Source: Irineochytrium annulatum
Lineage: Eukaryota; Chytridiomycota; Chytridiomycetes; Chytridiales; Chytridiaceae
Reading direction: 5' to 3'
NCBI GenBank assembly: GCA_027600665.1
Contig: JADGJL010000257.1
Span: forward strand, 1-28,740
Length of the DNA: 28,740 nucleotides
In this document: positions 1-8,800 of the stretch, piece by piece
How positions within the stretch are numbered: the first letter of the stretch is position 1
Layout of the letters: the number at the start of each line of letters is the position of its first letter
Notes under the pieces: generated by a model
What the model saw: only the letters and a program-made list of their open reading frames with translations
Databases searched by the model: none
What the model was told of the DNA's origin: nothing
Program-made: the position numbers and the translations under genes

Positions 1-185
1 GGCGCGGATGGGCGGACGGGGGTCCGTCCAGGTGGATTGGCCGGTCTTTGTATCTGCGTTGGAGCGTTAGAGATCAGGGCTGTGTGAACAGGGCCGTGCG
101 GTTCATGGCGAGACTCACCGACATAAAAGGTGACGCCGGTCTTCTGATCGACTTGGGAGATCCAGCCGGGCGGGAGGGAGGACAT
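1..185 (-). CDS. WW-domain protein, N-terminal part (runs off left edge)
   Basis: The start codon is at 185-183. Exon 1 is 119-185 and exon 2 runs from 53 to beyond position 1, with a GT-AG intron at 54-118 (donor GTGAGT, acceptor CAG). Splicing gives a protein that opens with MSSLPPGW and continues to FYVDTKTGQSTWTDPRPP, a canonical WW domain: the LPPGW block, an aromatic strand and the second Trp followed by DPR. WW domains bind proline-rich ligands. A WW domain at the extreme N-terminus occurs in several fungal families, including small proline-rich WW proteins and Pin1-like isomerases, and the rest of the gene is missing, so the specific family cannot be named. The gene is divergent from RPB6, with 427 bp between start codons. 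The WW call is firm; the protein identity is open. Confidence 0.82.
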   Translation of the reverse strand, partial: MSSLPPGWISQVDQKTGVTFYVGESRHEPHGPVHTALISNAPTQIQRPANPPGRTPVRPSA

Positions 186-612
186 CGTCGTCGAGAGAGA
201 GCGGGGGTCGGCGAGGTTGAAGCTGGTGTGGATGCGGTTGGGACGAGGATGGAGTTTGGAGGCGCGGGTGTTTATAATGAGAAATCACAAGTGAAGTGAA
301 GCGCCTCACTTGTTTGCCAGGCGGTGCTGATATACCAACCCTGACGCGAAAGTACCGACCACCACGATGGACTCTAATAATAGGAATTCATTATTATGCC
401 TCTTTATTTGTGCTTGTTTTCCGTTCAAGCATCATACTGAGAAAGTCGGCGGTTTTGCCGACCTCCCCAGCACAAAATAAATGAGCGATTATCAGCATCG
501 CCACGAGCGCCTTCACGCGCCCGTCGCCGCAGTCGCGGCCAGTCCATCATGAACGAAGTCCATCAATTGCACTTGTCGAAGTCCTGAATTGTCAAAAACT
601 TCTCACGAAAAA
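186..612. promoter_or_regulatory. Divergent intergenic region between WW gene and RPB6
   Basis: This stretch separates two start codons that face away from each other and must hold both promoters. Two structures are visible: an AT-rich near-palindrome at 375-396 (TAATAAT and ATTATTA arms around GGAATTC) and a perfect 6-bp hairpin at 445-462 (GTCGGC, loop GGTTTT, GCCGAC). No convincing coding frame is present, and the role of either structure is unknown. Confidence 0.45.
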
Positions 613-1260
613 ATGGACGACTACGACGATGGCGGCGGCGGTGGGGATGACTTCGACGAGGAGCCCGTCGACGAGGAGATGGACGAGGAGCTGCCCGAGG
701 AGGAGTTCGAGCAGGTCGAGGGCCAGGTTGACGTCTTGCCCGCGGGGAACGATGAGGAGGTGTGTGGGAGTGCTTTTTTCAGGCGCGAGAGAAGATTGTG
801 GGGATTCTGACCGCGATTTGGTATATAGCATGCCGACGGCGACAAGGCCAACAAGGCCGGGAACTCGTTCGGGCCGACGGAGATCCCGAAGGAGAAGAGG
901 ATGACGACGCCGTTCATGACAAAGTACGAGAAGGTGCGTTTTTAAATTCGCATGCATTCTACCGCGTTCGTTGTTCTAATTGCTGGTCGTTCTTCTTGCT
1001 GTCTTTTTCAAGGCGAGAGTGTTGGGCACGAGGGCGCTCCAGATCTCGATGAACGCGCCCGTGATGGTGGAGTTGAGCGGGGAGAGCGACCCGCTGCAGA
1101 TCGCGATGAAGGAGTTGCGGGAGCGGAAGATCCCGCTGATCATTAGGCGGTACCTTCCCGATGGGAGTTACGAGGATTGGTCCGTAGATGAGGTACTTCT
1201 GCTGTCCTGATTTATCGCCTTTATTGGCTCTGACGTGCTTAGCTCATTCCGCCCGAGTAA
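613..1260 (+). CDS. RPB6: RNA polymerases I, II and III shared subunit RPB6 (ABC23)
   Basis: Exons are 613-759, 829-933, 1013-1192 and 1243-1260, giving 149 residues. RPB6 is an essential nuclear subunit shared by all three RNA polymerases and is the counterpart of bacterial omega. The N-terminal half (about residues 1-70) is the usual acidic, Gly/Glu/Asp-rich tail. The conserved core follows: [19 protein letters not shown], then [24 protein letters not shown] and [17 protein letters not shown], which match RPB6 almost word for word. The last exon is only 18 nt and gives LIPPE; it was chosen because it restores the DELI ending typical of the family and follows a branch-like CTGAC and a TTAG acceptor. 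Reading through the third donor would instead end in VLLLS. Length is normal for the family. Confidence 0.95.
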
Positions 1261-1882
1261 TTGTCGCATTTCGCATCCGTTCGCTGTCTCGTTTTTGTTT
1301 CCCCCCCTTGCAGCATGTTTATACCTTACATTACCTAATAAATGGCGAGTGCAAGATCTGCACCATGATTGTCGACAAACACTCTGTTTAGATGTGTCAA
1401 TGCAACGGAAAAAAGCGAGTTCGCGACCACCTTTTGGCGTAAGTTCGGGCTTCTGCTTGCATAGCTGCAGCGTTCTCGCTTAGCAAAAATGTGAAGTCGC
1501 GTTAGCAGTACATGCGCTCACCAAAAAATTGTTCGAATTGGTATCGAGGTACTCCCAAGGCAAGGCGTCATCGCCGTTGACCGAAGGCAGCGAAGGGCGC
1601 GTCTGTTGGACAATGACGACCCCCCCTGCTTGCCGTACGAGCCGAACTTAAGCTCCAGTTGTCTCTCCTGCTCTGGGCTGCAATTCGGGTCACAGTATCT
1701 CTGAACGTGACAATATATGTATTGAAGTTGCAACAAAATTAATGAAGACGACATAAATTAATACAGCCATTTTAAAGCTATCGCGGCTTGTTTCCAACAA
1801 AGTTGTGAGGTTACGCGCCTTGTGTTAATCGAGGCGGATTTGGCGTGATGTTGCCGCGGATCATACAGCGGGGTCTTGGTCG
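1261..1882. other. Intergenic, RPB6 3' side; possible decayed coding fragment
   Basis: Holds the 3' flanks of RPB6 (+) and of secreted peptide A (-). The minus frame at about 1520-1710 shows G/C-ending codons like the neighbouring genes and is followed by a donor-like GTGAGC, but it matches no family I know and has no clear start. It may be a relic or chance. No RNA gene is recognisable. Confidence 0.35.
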
Positions 1883-2008
1883 TTAACACGAGGGGCAGCC
1901 GCCCAGCACGGCGGCGACGGGCTGAAAACTTGCGTCCGGGGTCGCCGGCGCGGCGGAAGGCGCAGCTGAAGGCGAATCGGTATTGGGGATGGGGCTTGCC
2001 GAGACGGC
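1883..2008 (-). repeat. Left arm of inverted gene duplication
   Basis: These 126 bp, read on the minus strand, match 2600-2725 on the plus strand with 7 mismatches by eye (119/126). The match covers the end of the signal peptide, all of the mature peptide and the stop codon, and traces of similarity (GACCAAG followed by C-rich sequence) continue just past the stop. Confidence 0.88.
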
Positions 2009-2053
2009 CGAGAGGAGAGCGCATGCGAAGAGGACGATAGCGTAAAACTGCAT
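1883..2053 (-). CDS. Small secreted peptide A (56 aa, C-terminal CPSC)
   Basis: Single exon of 56 residues. Residues 1-19 form a classical signal peptide: MQF, a hydrophobic core rich in A/L/V, then SAVSA as the likely cleavage site. The predicted mature peptide, about 37 residues, is rich in Pro, Ala and Ser and ends in VLGGCPSC, so its only two cysteines form a CxxC at the very C-terminus. There are no dibasic sites. The gene is the mirror partner of the one at 2555-2725: from residue 20 onward the two differ at only two positions, while the signal peptides differ much more. Upstream lie a TATA-like GCATAAAAGG (minus strand, about 2140-2148) and a 14-bp element shared with the partner. I recognise no family. 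Function is unknown; a signalling, metal-binding or redox peptide is only speculation. Confidence 0.75.
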   Translation of the reverse strand: MQFYAIVLFACALLSAVSASPIPNTDSPSAAPSAAPATPDASFQPVAAVLGGCPSC

Positions 2054-2139
2054 CTTGTTGGTATTCGGGTGAGAATGTGATTAAGCTTTGGAGGGGATCG
2101 GTTGTGGTTGTGGCGCTTTAGAGTGGGGTGTCCGCCTCC

Positions 2140-2148
2140 CTTTTATGC
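2140..2148 (-). promoter_or_regulatory. TATA-like element of peptide A
   Basis: Minus strand reads GCATAAAAGG, about 90 bp upstream of the start codon of peptide A. Its position mirrors the TATA-like element of peptide B. Confidence 0.55.
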
Positions 2149-2182
2149 GCTGGTCTCCTTCCAAACTAGACTCGCATAGATA

Positions 2183-2196
2183 GCTGCTCACGAATT
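2183..2196 (-). promoter_or_regulatory. Shared 14-bp promoter element, copy A
   Basis: AATTCGTGAGCAGC on the minus strand, upstream of the TATA-like element of peptide A. An exact copy in opposite orientation lies at 2423-2436; the two are symmetric about position 2309.5. It may be a transcription-factor site or simply conserved remains of the duplication. Confidence 0.55.
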
Positions 2197-2422
2197 TAGA
2201 TTAGACAGCCAGTTGGTGATGACGAAGGATGAAACTAGACAGCCGCGGTGAAAAGGATAAAACTATGCAACTCCTTACCGTTCGAAGATGATCGCCCATG
2301 AATAATAAAGCTACCGTGCCCACGAACGCGCAGCTGGGTAAGCAAGGAGTTGGCCGTTTTATTCGCTCCACCGCTTGTGCCTCCCGAATTCTTCACAAGT
2401 CAGCGTGGCCACGCCAAGCTTG

Positions 2423-2436
2423 AATTCGTGAGCAGC
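2423..2436 (+). promoter_or_regulatory. Shared 14-bp promoter element, copy B
   Basis: AATTCGTGAGCAGC on the plus strand, 17 bp upstream of the TATA-like GATAAAAAG of peptide B. Exact inverted match to 2183-2196. Confidence 0.55.
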
Positions 2437-2452
2437 GCCGGCTCGCGGGACT

Positions 2453-2461
2453 GATAAAAAG
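2453..2461 (+). promoter_or_regulatory. TATA-like element of peptide B
   Basis: GATAAAAAG about 95-100 bp upstream of the start codon, followed by a pyrimidine/CA-rich leader of the kind often seen ahead of strongly expressed fungal genes. Confidence 0.5.
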
Positions 2462-2554
2462 GACGACGGCTCGCTGCTCCTTCGACCACCACCACTCAGT
2501 GCCACTACAACAACACCTTCTTCCCGCCTTTACACCAACATCACAACCGCCACG

Positions 2555-2725
2555 ATGCAGTTCTCCACCATCCTCCTCGTTGCCTTCGCCTTCTTCTCCG
2601 CCGTCTCGGCAAGCCCCATCCCCAATACCGATTCGCCTTCAGCTCCGCCCTCCGCCGAGCCGGCAACCCCGGACGCAAGTTTTCAGCCCGTCGCCGCCGT
2701 GCTGGGCGGCTGCCCGTCCTGCTAA
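2555..2725 (+). CDS. Small secreted peptide B (56 aa, C-terminal CPSC)
   Basis: Single exon of 56 residues, mirror paralog of peptide A. Residues 1-19 are a signal peptide (MQF, then a hydrophobic stretch rich in F/L/V/A, then SAVSA). The mature part begins SPIPNTDSPSA and ends VLGGCPSC, with only A/P and A/E changes relative to peptide A. Most nucleotide differences in the mature region are silent third-position changes, which suggests the peptide is translated and constrained in both copies. The leader before the start codon is a CA/CT-rich tract ending in ACCGCCACG. No domain is recognised. The terminal CPSC superficially resembles a CaaX prenylation box, but the signal peptide would send the protein away from cytosolic prenyltransferases, so an exposed CxxC is likelier. 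Confidence 0.8.
   Translation: MQFSTILLVAFAFFSAVSASPIPNTDSPSAPPSAEPATPDASFQPVAAVLGGCPSC
2600..2725 (+). repeat. Right arm of inverted gene duplication
   Basis: Plus-strand partner of 1883-2008, with 7 mismatches in 126 bp. The arms are separated by 591 bp that contain both signal-peptide starts and the shared promoter. Confidence 0.88.
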
Positions 2726-3242
2726 GACCAAGGCTCCCTGTCCTTCGCCCGGCCAATTCCTCGCACATGCATCTGCCTCCGAGCACAAGGCGTAAAAAAC
2801 CCTTCGTATCCACTGACAAAGCAAGTCAAGATCGCTTTAGACTGCCGATAAGACTCCTGTAGCTTCTATATAATTTTTCTTTTTTTTCATTACTCATTCG
2901 TCCTGTTCTGGTGCCTACCCATGCAATAAAATCTGCATATTCGCTCAAATCATATCTTTTTTTTTTTTTTTGTGCCTGGTCAGTACATTTTGTAGCCCTC
3001 AGCTGCCGCATTCTGCCGGCCAACGCCGTGTCGGCATTGCGCATGGTATCAACAGGGGCAAGCGTTGTATAATGCTGCTGGTGGGGTCGTGGCGCTAAGG
3101 GCTAGAACTTGGACGCCAGTTCCCACACCGTCAACAGCAATTCATTTACATTTCAAGTGTCCTCCCATGTTAATAGTTGAGCTGCTCCAAAGCAAGGGTA
3201 TAGCCAGCTGCGTTGCACGATATTTTCCCACATACTAATAAA
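2726..3242. other. Convergent 3' flanks, peptide B and CWF19
   Basis: No gene is seen. An AATAAA at 2925-2930 could serve as a polyadenylation signal for peptide B, and a run of 15 T lies at 2957-2971. The minus frame at 2826-3044 that crosses this T run has no coding character. Confidence 0.5.
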
Positions 3243-5779
3243 CTATAAAGCCTGCGTCCAGTCGAAAGGCGAAAACGCCTTTTTAAACATCGCCGCCCTC
3301 GGCCCCCTTGCCATCGCATCGGCCCTCTTTCGCTTCCTCCACAAATTTGGCGGCAGCTCCAGCATGGACCCGATGACTTGCTGCAAAACTGGCGTGTTAG
3401 TTGATCTGAACAAAAACAATGCAAAGCAAAAGTAGAACTGCTCACCCGACCAAACCAGTCCTCCCACGCTTTTCCGTCCTCAATGACGTGGCCGTAGCCC
3501 TTGTTCGGCTCAAACCAGACGTGGAAGAATGGTAAATTCTTCACCATGGATCTACGGAAGCCCGTTTTGGACGTGTCAATCAGCTTTCGATGCTGCGTCC
3601 ATTCTTCTTCGCTGCTGTTGATGGCTTCCTGGATTTCGCACAACATCACAATTAGTATCCATAGATGTTCCGTAAAATAGAGAAAATATACAAACCCGAA
3701 AGTACGCCGGCGCCATCTCCCACTTCTCCATCGGCACCGGATAACATTCCACAACCGCATGCCTCCCCCACTTAAAATTGACGACCTGCTCCATAAACAC
3801 AACGCCCTTACCCCTCCCCCACTGCATCTTGATAACGCACTTCATGAAATTCCGGACCTCCTCCCAAGCCTCCTCATCCAGCTCCAATGTGCTCAATACG
3901 TGCTCCCTAGGCACAATCACGCACTGCCCCTCCACCGTATCCTGGAAAGCCGACATGGCCACATACACCCTCTCCCCGCGCGCGATCACGTCCAAGCCCT
4001 TCCCGTCATCGCAGCACTCGCAACTCCGCTCGGCGGCCTCGGCGCCCCGATGCGAGGCGATGGCGCGCGCGCGCTTAGTCTCGTTCGACATGCGGCTGCC
4101 GCGCGCGAGGTCGTCGGCCCGGTCGTCCATGTAGTCCAGCCGGTCGACGAAGGTGCTGTCGCGCGCGATCCGGCCGGCCATCTGGGCGTCGTACCCGTCC
4201 CCCGTGTCCATCTTCTCGCGCAGGAGGAGGTCCTGGATCGTCGCGGACTCGCCGGAATCGTCTTCGCCCTTGGGCGGGCGCTTCCGCTTGTTGCCGGGCA
4301 GATTACGCGACTGGGAGGGCGCTTGCCCGAGATCAAGGAGGTTGCCGCGGTGGTCGACTGAGGGGAGGACGTTGACGCCCGAAGGATCGCCGCCTTGCTC
4401 AAGAGCGCGGAGGCCGTCCTCGTACCGCTTCTTGAGGGCCGGGTCGACGGCGGTGCCCATAATGTCCGCCTTGAGAATCTGGGCCTGGAGCTTGTTAAGC
4501 TCGTCGCGGGTCAGGCGGGGGAGGTTGTCGTCGGGAAGGAGTTCTTGTGGGATGACGGGAATGGCGGGTGGTAGACGCGGGGGCGGTTTAGTCGACGGCT
4601 TTTGATGGCCCTGGCTTTGGCCGCCGAGACCCAAAGCCTTTTTCTCCTCCCACCGCTTCACGGCATCCTCGGGTCTTTTTGGGCCCTCGTCCATCGGTTC
4701 ATCCCTTCTCCGATCCTCACTCCTGCCACCAGACCCGCTGCCACGTCCGCCACCACGATCGCCTCCACTAGCGTCAGGCACCCTCCGGCGATCTCGACCA
4801 AAATCGCCAGAGTCACCGTCTTCTCTCCGAGGCCGCCTAAATTCGGATCCTTTGTACCGCTCCGAATTCGACGCATGCTGTCTGCCACCTAAAGCGTCGT
4901 TGTCAGGCGGTGATGCTCGCATTGCCAAACAATCACACCTCTCCGGCCGGATTTCGTTTCCAAGAAAGCGCGTTCCTCTTTTGCCCGCTCGAATTCCTCT
5001 ACAGACTAGTGCGGGGTATCGAACATCAGTTTTGACAGTAAGCTTCAACAACTCACTCCTAGCCTCTCAACCGCGACTTCCTCCACGTCCCTCTCCTCCC
5101 TCTCCGCAATGTCATACACCCTCTTCAACTTCGTCATTCTCCACGTCGACCCGGCGTCCCCAAACTCATACGCCGGCTTCGTGGCGCCGCTACCACCATC
5201 ACCACCACCGCCTCCGCCACCGCCATCGCCATCACCCTCCCCACCTTCCGTCGGTGGCACACCACCCGTCGCATAGTACGGGTTCAACTCCCTCTCAGCC
5301 CTGATCGCATCCTTCCTCTCCATCTCCAGCTGCCTCGCGTTCTTCGCCTCCGGCTCCGTCTGCCGGACCCTCAGCGACTCCATGGCGGGCTTCATCATCC
5401 AATCGTCCCGCTTCAACGGCTCCGGCGCGGTGGCGGGTTTCAGGGGGGCGGAGGTGTCGGCGCGTGGTGCGGAGTCTGGCGCCTCGACCCATCTGTCACT
5501 GTCGCCGACGTCCTTTTCAACCCACTCGTCCGCAACCTCTTCACCGCCGTGACTTGCGTCCGCTCCGTCGTGTCGCGATCCGACCCGCTTCTCTTTCTTC
5601 TCTTTCTTCTCTTTCTTCTCCTTCTTCTCCTTCTTGTCCTTCTTCTCCTTCTTCTTCTCCTTCCGATCCTTCTTGCTCTTTTTCTTTACGGGCTCCGTGG
5701 ACGCCTTCGTCCGGGCTCCGCGGCCGCCGTCCCGATCATCGGGGTCGCGGTCGTCGTCACTGGAGCTGTCAGTCTCCAT
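3243..5779 (-). CDS. CWF19: CWF19-like splicing factor (CWF19L2 type)
   Basis: Exons on the minus strand: 5779-5057, 5005-4939, 4888-3696, 3628-3446 and 3380-3243, giving 767 residues. Cwf19/CWF19L2 associates with the spliceosome and acts at late stages of splicing. Residues about 30-65 are a Lys/Glu low-complexity tract, followed by the family's DEWVE and KRDDWM blocks and the ERELNPYY motif (about 168-175). The C-terminal region holds the two CwfJ domains: a HIT-like part with GQCVIVPREHV, then MAPAYFR, EEEW, LPFFHVWF, GYGHVIED, the NLWRKRKR block and the ending FDWTQAL. Exon 2 (67 nt) was placed because SVEEFERAKEERAFLE fits the conserved position after VERLG and both flanking phases agree; without it the frames do not join. 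The gene is divergent from the ZZ/reductase gene. Confidence 0.92.
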
Positions 5780-5835
5780 TTTTCAACCAATTTACAAGCC
5801 TTTTTCAAATGACATAAGAATTTAGACTGCTCAAG
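5780..5835. promoter_or_regulatory. 56-bp bidirectional start region
   Basis: Only 56 bp separate the start codons of CWF19 (minus) and the ZZ/reductase gene (plus). It is AT-rich compared with both genes. Promoter elements may lie inside the opposite transcription unit or its 5' exon. Confidence 0.5.
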
Positions 5836-8800
5836 ATGTCGATGAAGCATCGCCTCGTCGTCCCGCTCCTTGCAGCCGCCTGCCTCGCGGGCGTCGCGAT
5901 CGTGGCATCTCTCCGACGGCGCCGTCCTCGACGCGTCACTCGACCGGGCAATCGCGTCCAAATCTGCCAAATCTCAGGTACCAGTTTGATATTCATTTCA
6001 TCGTTGTTTTGCGATACTGACAGCAACACTCTAAAGGATGCGCCTCCTGCGCCCGCCCGCATCGCCCCGGGTCCCGCAAGCACGTCTGCGGGACCTGCCG
6101 TGACCCGCTCGAATATTGCGACGCCTGTGTCCGAAGGGGCTCCGTGACGCACCGACATCGCCTTTTCTTGGAGCACGTCGGACGGGACGTCGGGTTCCCG
6201 GATTTGGACGGGATGGATCTGGGAGAGGCAGTGGACGCGTGCATGGAGGTGCATGCGGATCGCTGGTTGGTTGGGGAACGCGTGAGGGATGAGAGCGGGG
6301 AGCTGGGGGAGTATGCTTTCAGGACGTATGGTGAGGTCAGGCGGCAGATGGGAGCGTTGAGCGCGGGGTTGTGGAGGGAGGGTGTCAGGATCGGGGATGT
6401 GTGTCTGCTATGGGGCGCGTCCAGCGTCGAGTGGCATGTGGCGCATTGGACTCTATTAAGGATGGGCGTGACGGTGGTTCCCCTGCATTACGCGGCCGGC
6501 GAGGCGACCGTGCGACATGTTCTGGCGGTTGCCAAGGTCGGTGTCGCAATTGTGTCGCGACAGCTCGTGGATAAGTTTTTGAGGATGGCAGGGGATGACG
6601 TTAGGGTTGTGGTAGAGATAGAGGATCCGGAGGAGGCATACCAGCTGCAGTCGGACTCACCTGAGACGGGCCTTAAGAGCCTGCCGCCGGCGGTATTGCG
6701 CCCGGTCCAGTCACTCCGCTACCTGATCGCCACCCACTCCACCCTCCTCGCCCTCCTCATCCGCCTCCTCACCCCCCACCACCCTTCAATCCCACCAACC
6801 CACCTCTCCATCCTCGTCCCAACCTCCGGCACAACCGGCCAGCCCAAACTCATCATTTTCCCCGCATCCACCCTCCTCTCCACCATGCGCGAGTCCCGCC
6901 AGGCCGAACTCTGCCTGTACGCGCCAGAACCCCTGCGCCAAAGCGTCGATATTATCGCACAAGGCGGGCGCATCGGCGTCTGGTGCGGGAGGCGCGATAA
7001 GGCGCTCGAGGACCTTGCATTGCTAAGACCGACGTACTTCGCGTCGACGCCGCATTTCTTCTCGGGGCTGCGGACGCGTTATTTGATTGACGTCGCGCGC
7101 GAGACGGACCGGGCGCTGGCCGCCGATCCGACTAGCGACCCCTGCAAGGCCCGCAGTAGGGCAGAGCGGGACATCTCGGCCACCTGGCTTGCGCGCCAAA
7201 TCTTGGGAAACCGCTGCCGCCTCATCACCGTCGGCGGCGCGCCTTCTCCCCCTGCGCTCATCTCCTGGATCTGGGACGCGACGGGCGCCGTAGTCCACGA
7301 CGGATACGGCGCCACCGAGTGCGGTGGCATCACCCGCGAAGGTAGCTTGCATCCTGGCGCTAAAATCAAGCTGATAGACGTCCCCGGGTACACGACGCGG
7401 GACAGGCCGTACGCGCGGGGCGAGATCCTCGTCAGCACGTCGCGCGTGTCGGGTGCGGGCTACTACGGCGATGAGGCTGCTTCGGCTGCGGCGTTCGTGC
7501 AGTTGGACGGTCAGCGATGGTTTAAAACGGGGGATATTGGGGAGATGCGTGGAGGCAAAGTGAGGGTAATCGATCGGCGCGCGAGCGTGGTGAAGGTCGC
7601 GCAGGGGGTGTTTGTGGCGCCGGAGGAACTGGAGGGTGTTTATACAGGGTGTGAGATGGTGTCGCAGTGCTTCGTGTGGTGCGGGGAAGGGATGGAGAGC
7701 GTTGCGGCGGTGGTAGTACCGAGTGAGAGGGCCGTGGAGGTCGCGAAGAGGACGGGGAAGGGGGTGGAGGAGGTTACGAGGGAGGGGATAAGGGAGTGTT
7801 GGGTGAAGGCCGGGTTGAAGGCGTGGGAACTGCCGGTGAAGCTTATAATTGAGGAGGAGCCGTTCACGGTTGAAAACGGTCTGCTGTCGAGCCTGGGTAA
7901 GATGTGCCGACCGGCGTTGCAGCGGAAGTACCGGTCGGCGTTGGAGGAAACGTCGGAGGGGCTTGAGGCGGCACCATCATTGGCACCTTTGAAATCGCAA
8001 ACGGCTCAGTCGGGAAATCTTGATCGTGGCCTTCGGGAGGTTCTCGATGCCATTCTCCCCGGCCGCACATTTCGCAAGACGGACTCGGTGGCCCACCTCG
8101 GGGTCGACAGCATGCGCCTCGCCGTCCTATCCGCCGCCCTTACGGATCGCTTTGGCGTTGAACTCCCTTTACCGCGTCTCGCGCGCTTCCGCACGCTCAT
8201 TGACCTCCAGACCGCTCTCTTCTCCGGCGATCCGTCGCCAAATATGGTAATTGGCCACGTGAATTGGTCGCATGAGGTCGACGACGCCGTCGCACACGTC
8301 ACGCAACTCGTACAGACGGCACCATCTACCGTCGGAACCGACGTGAAGCCATGGCAACCCGGCGTCCTCCTAACGGGCTGCACGGGCTTCTTGGGGTCGC
8401 ACCTTCTCCACCAGCTCCTCGCGAATCCACACTTCGCCACGAGCATGATCTACTGCCTCGCTCGTGACACCGCGGCCGTGCCGACTCACTGGCGAGTCGT
8501 GGCCTTGCGTGGGGACGTCAGCAAGCCGCTCATGGGGCTCGAGGCTGGAGACTATGCAAAACTAATGAGGTGCGTTACGGCGGTTGTGCATTCGGCCGCG
8601 GTCGTGAACGGCGTGCTCGGGTACGAGCAGCTGAGAGAGACCAACGTGAACGGCACGGCTCGCGCCGTCGCGCTGGCGATAGCTTCATCCGGCAAGGCGG
8701 CGTACCATCACGTCTCGTCCATGAGCGTCTTCACGTCCGCGCGGGCGGACGATACCGACGCATCGCCGGCACCGCCATCGAACACCGCGTCGGGTTACGC

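Larger units (their letters stand above)
2054..2554. promoter_or_regulatory. Bidirectional promoter of the secreted-peptide pair, partly palindromic
   Basis: 501 bp between two divergent start codons. Several sequences are mirrored about an axis near 2310: AATTCGTGAGCAGC (2183-2196 minus, 2423-2436 plus), CAACTCCTT/AAGGAGTTG (2268-2276 and 2344-2352), and a GTTTTAT-type block (about 2255-2262 and 2356-2363). The sequence TAGACAGCC also occurs as a direct repeat at 2202-2210 and 2236-2244. This suggests that the promoter was duplicated together with the gene. Confidence 0.7.

Noticed and set aside
1193..1210. Read-through of the third RPB6 donor giving a VLLLS ending
   Set aside because: The next in-phase acceptor restores the family ending DELI, with a good branch site and TTAG acceptor; read-through would need this donor to be ignored.
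2714..2725. CaaX prenylation box at the end of the secreted peptides
   Set aside because: The clear signal peptide directs export, so cytosolic prenyltransferase would not normally act; noted only as an alternative.
2499..2819. Longer open frames on both strands overlapping secreted peptide B
   Set aside because: They are other-frame shadows. The duplicated copy keeps the 56-residue frame and its stop, while these frames are not maintained in copy A.
2826..3044. Minus frame of 72 codons
   Set aside because: It crosses a 15-T run that reads as poly-Lys, with no family resemblance; it lies in a convergent 3' region.
5464..5825. Plus-strand hydrophobic Leu/Phe/Ser-rich frames
   Set aside because: Antisense of the Lys/Glu repeat tract in CWF19; the apparent membrane segments are an artefact of CTT/CTC repeats.
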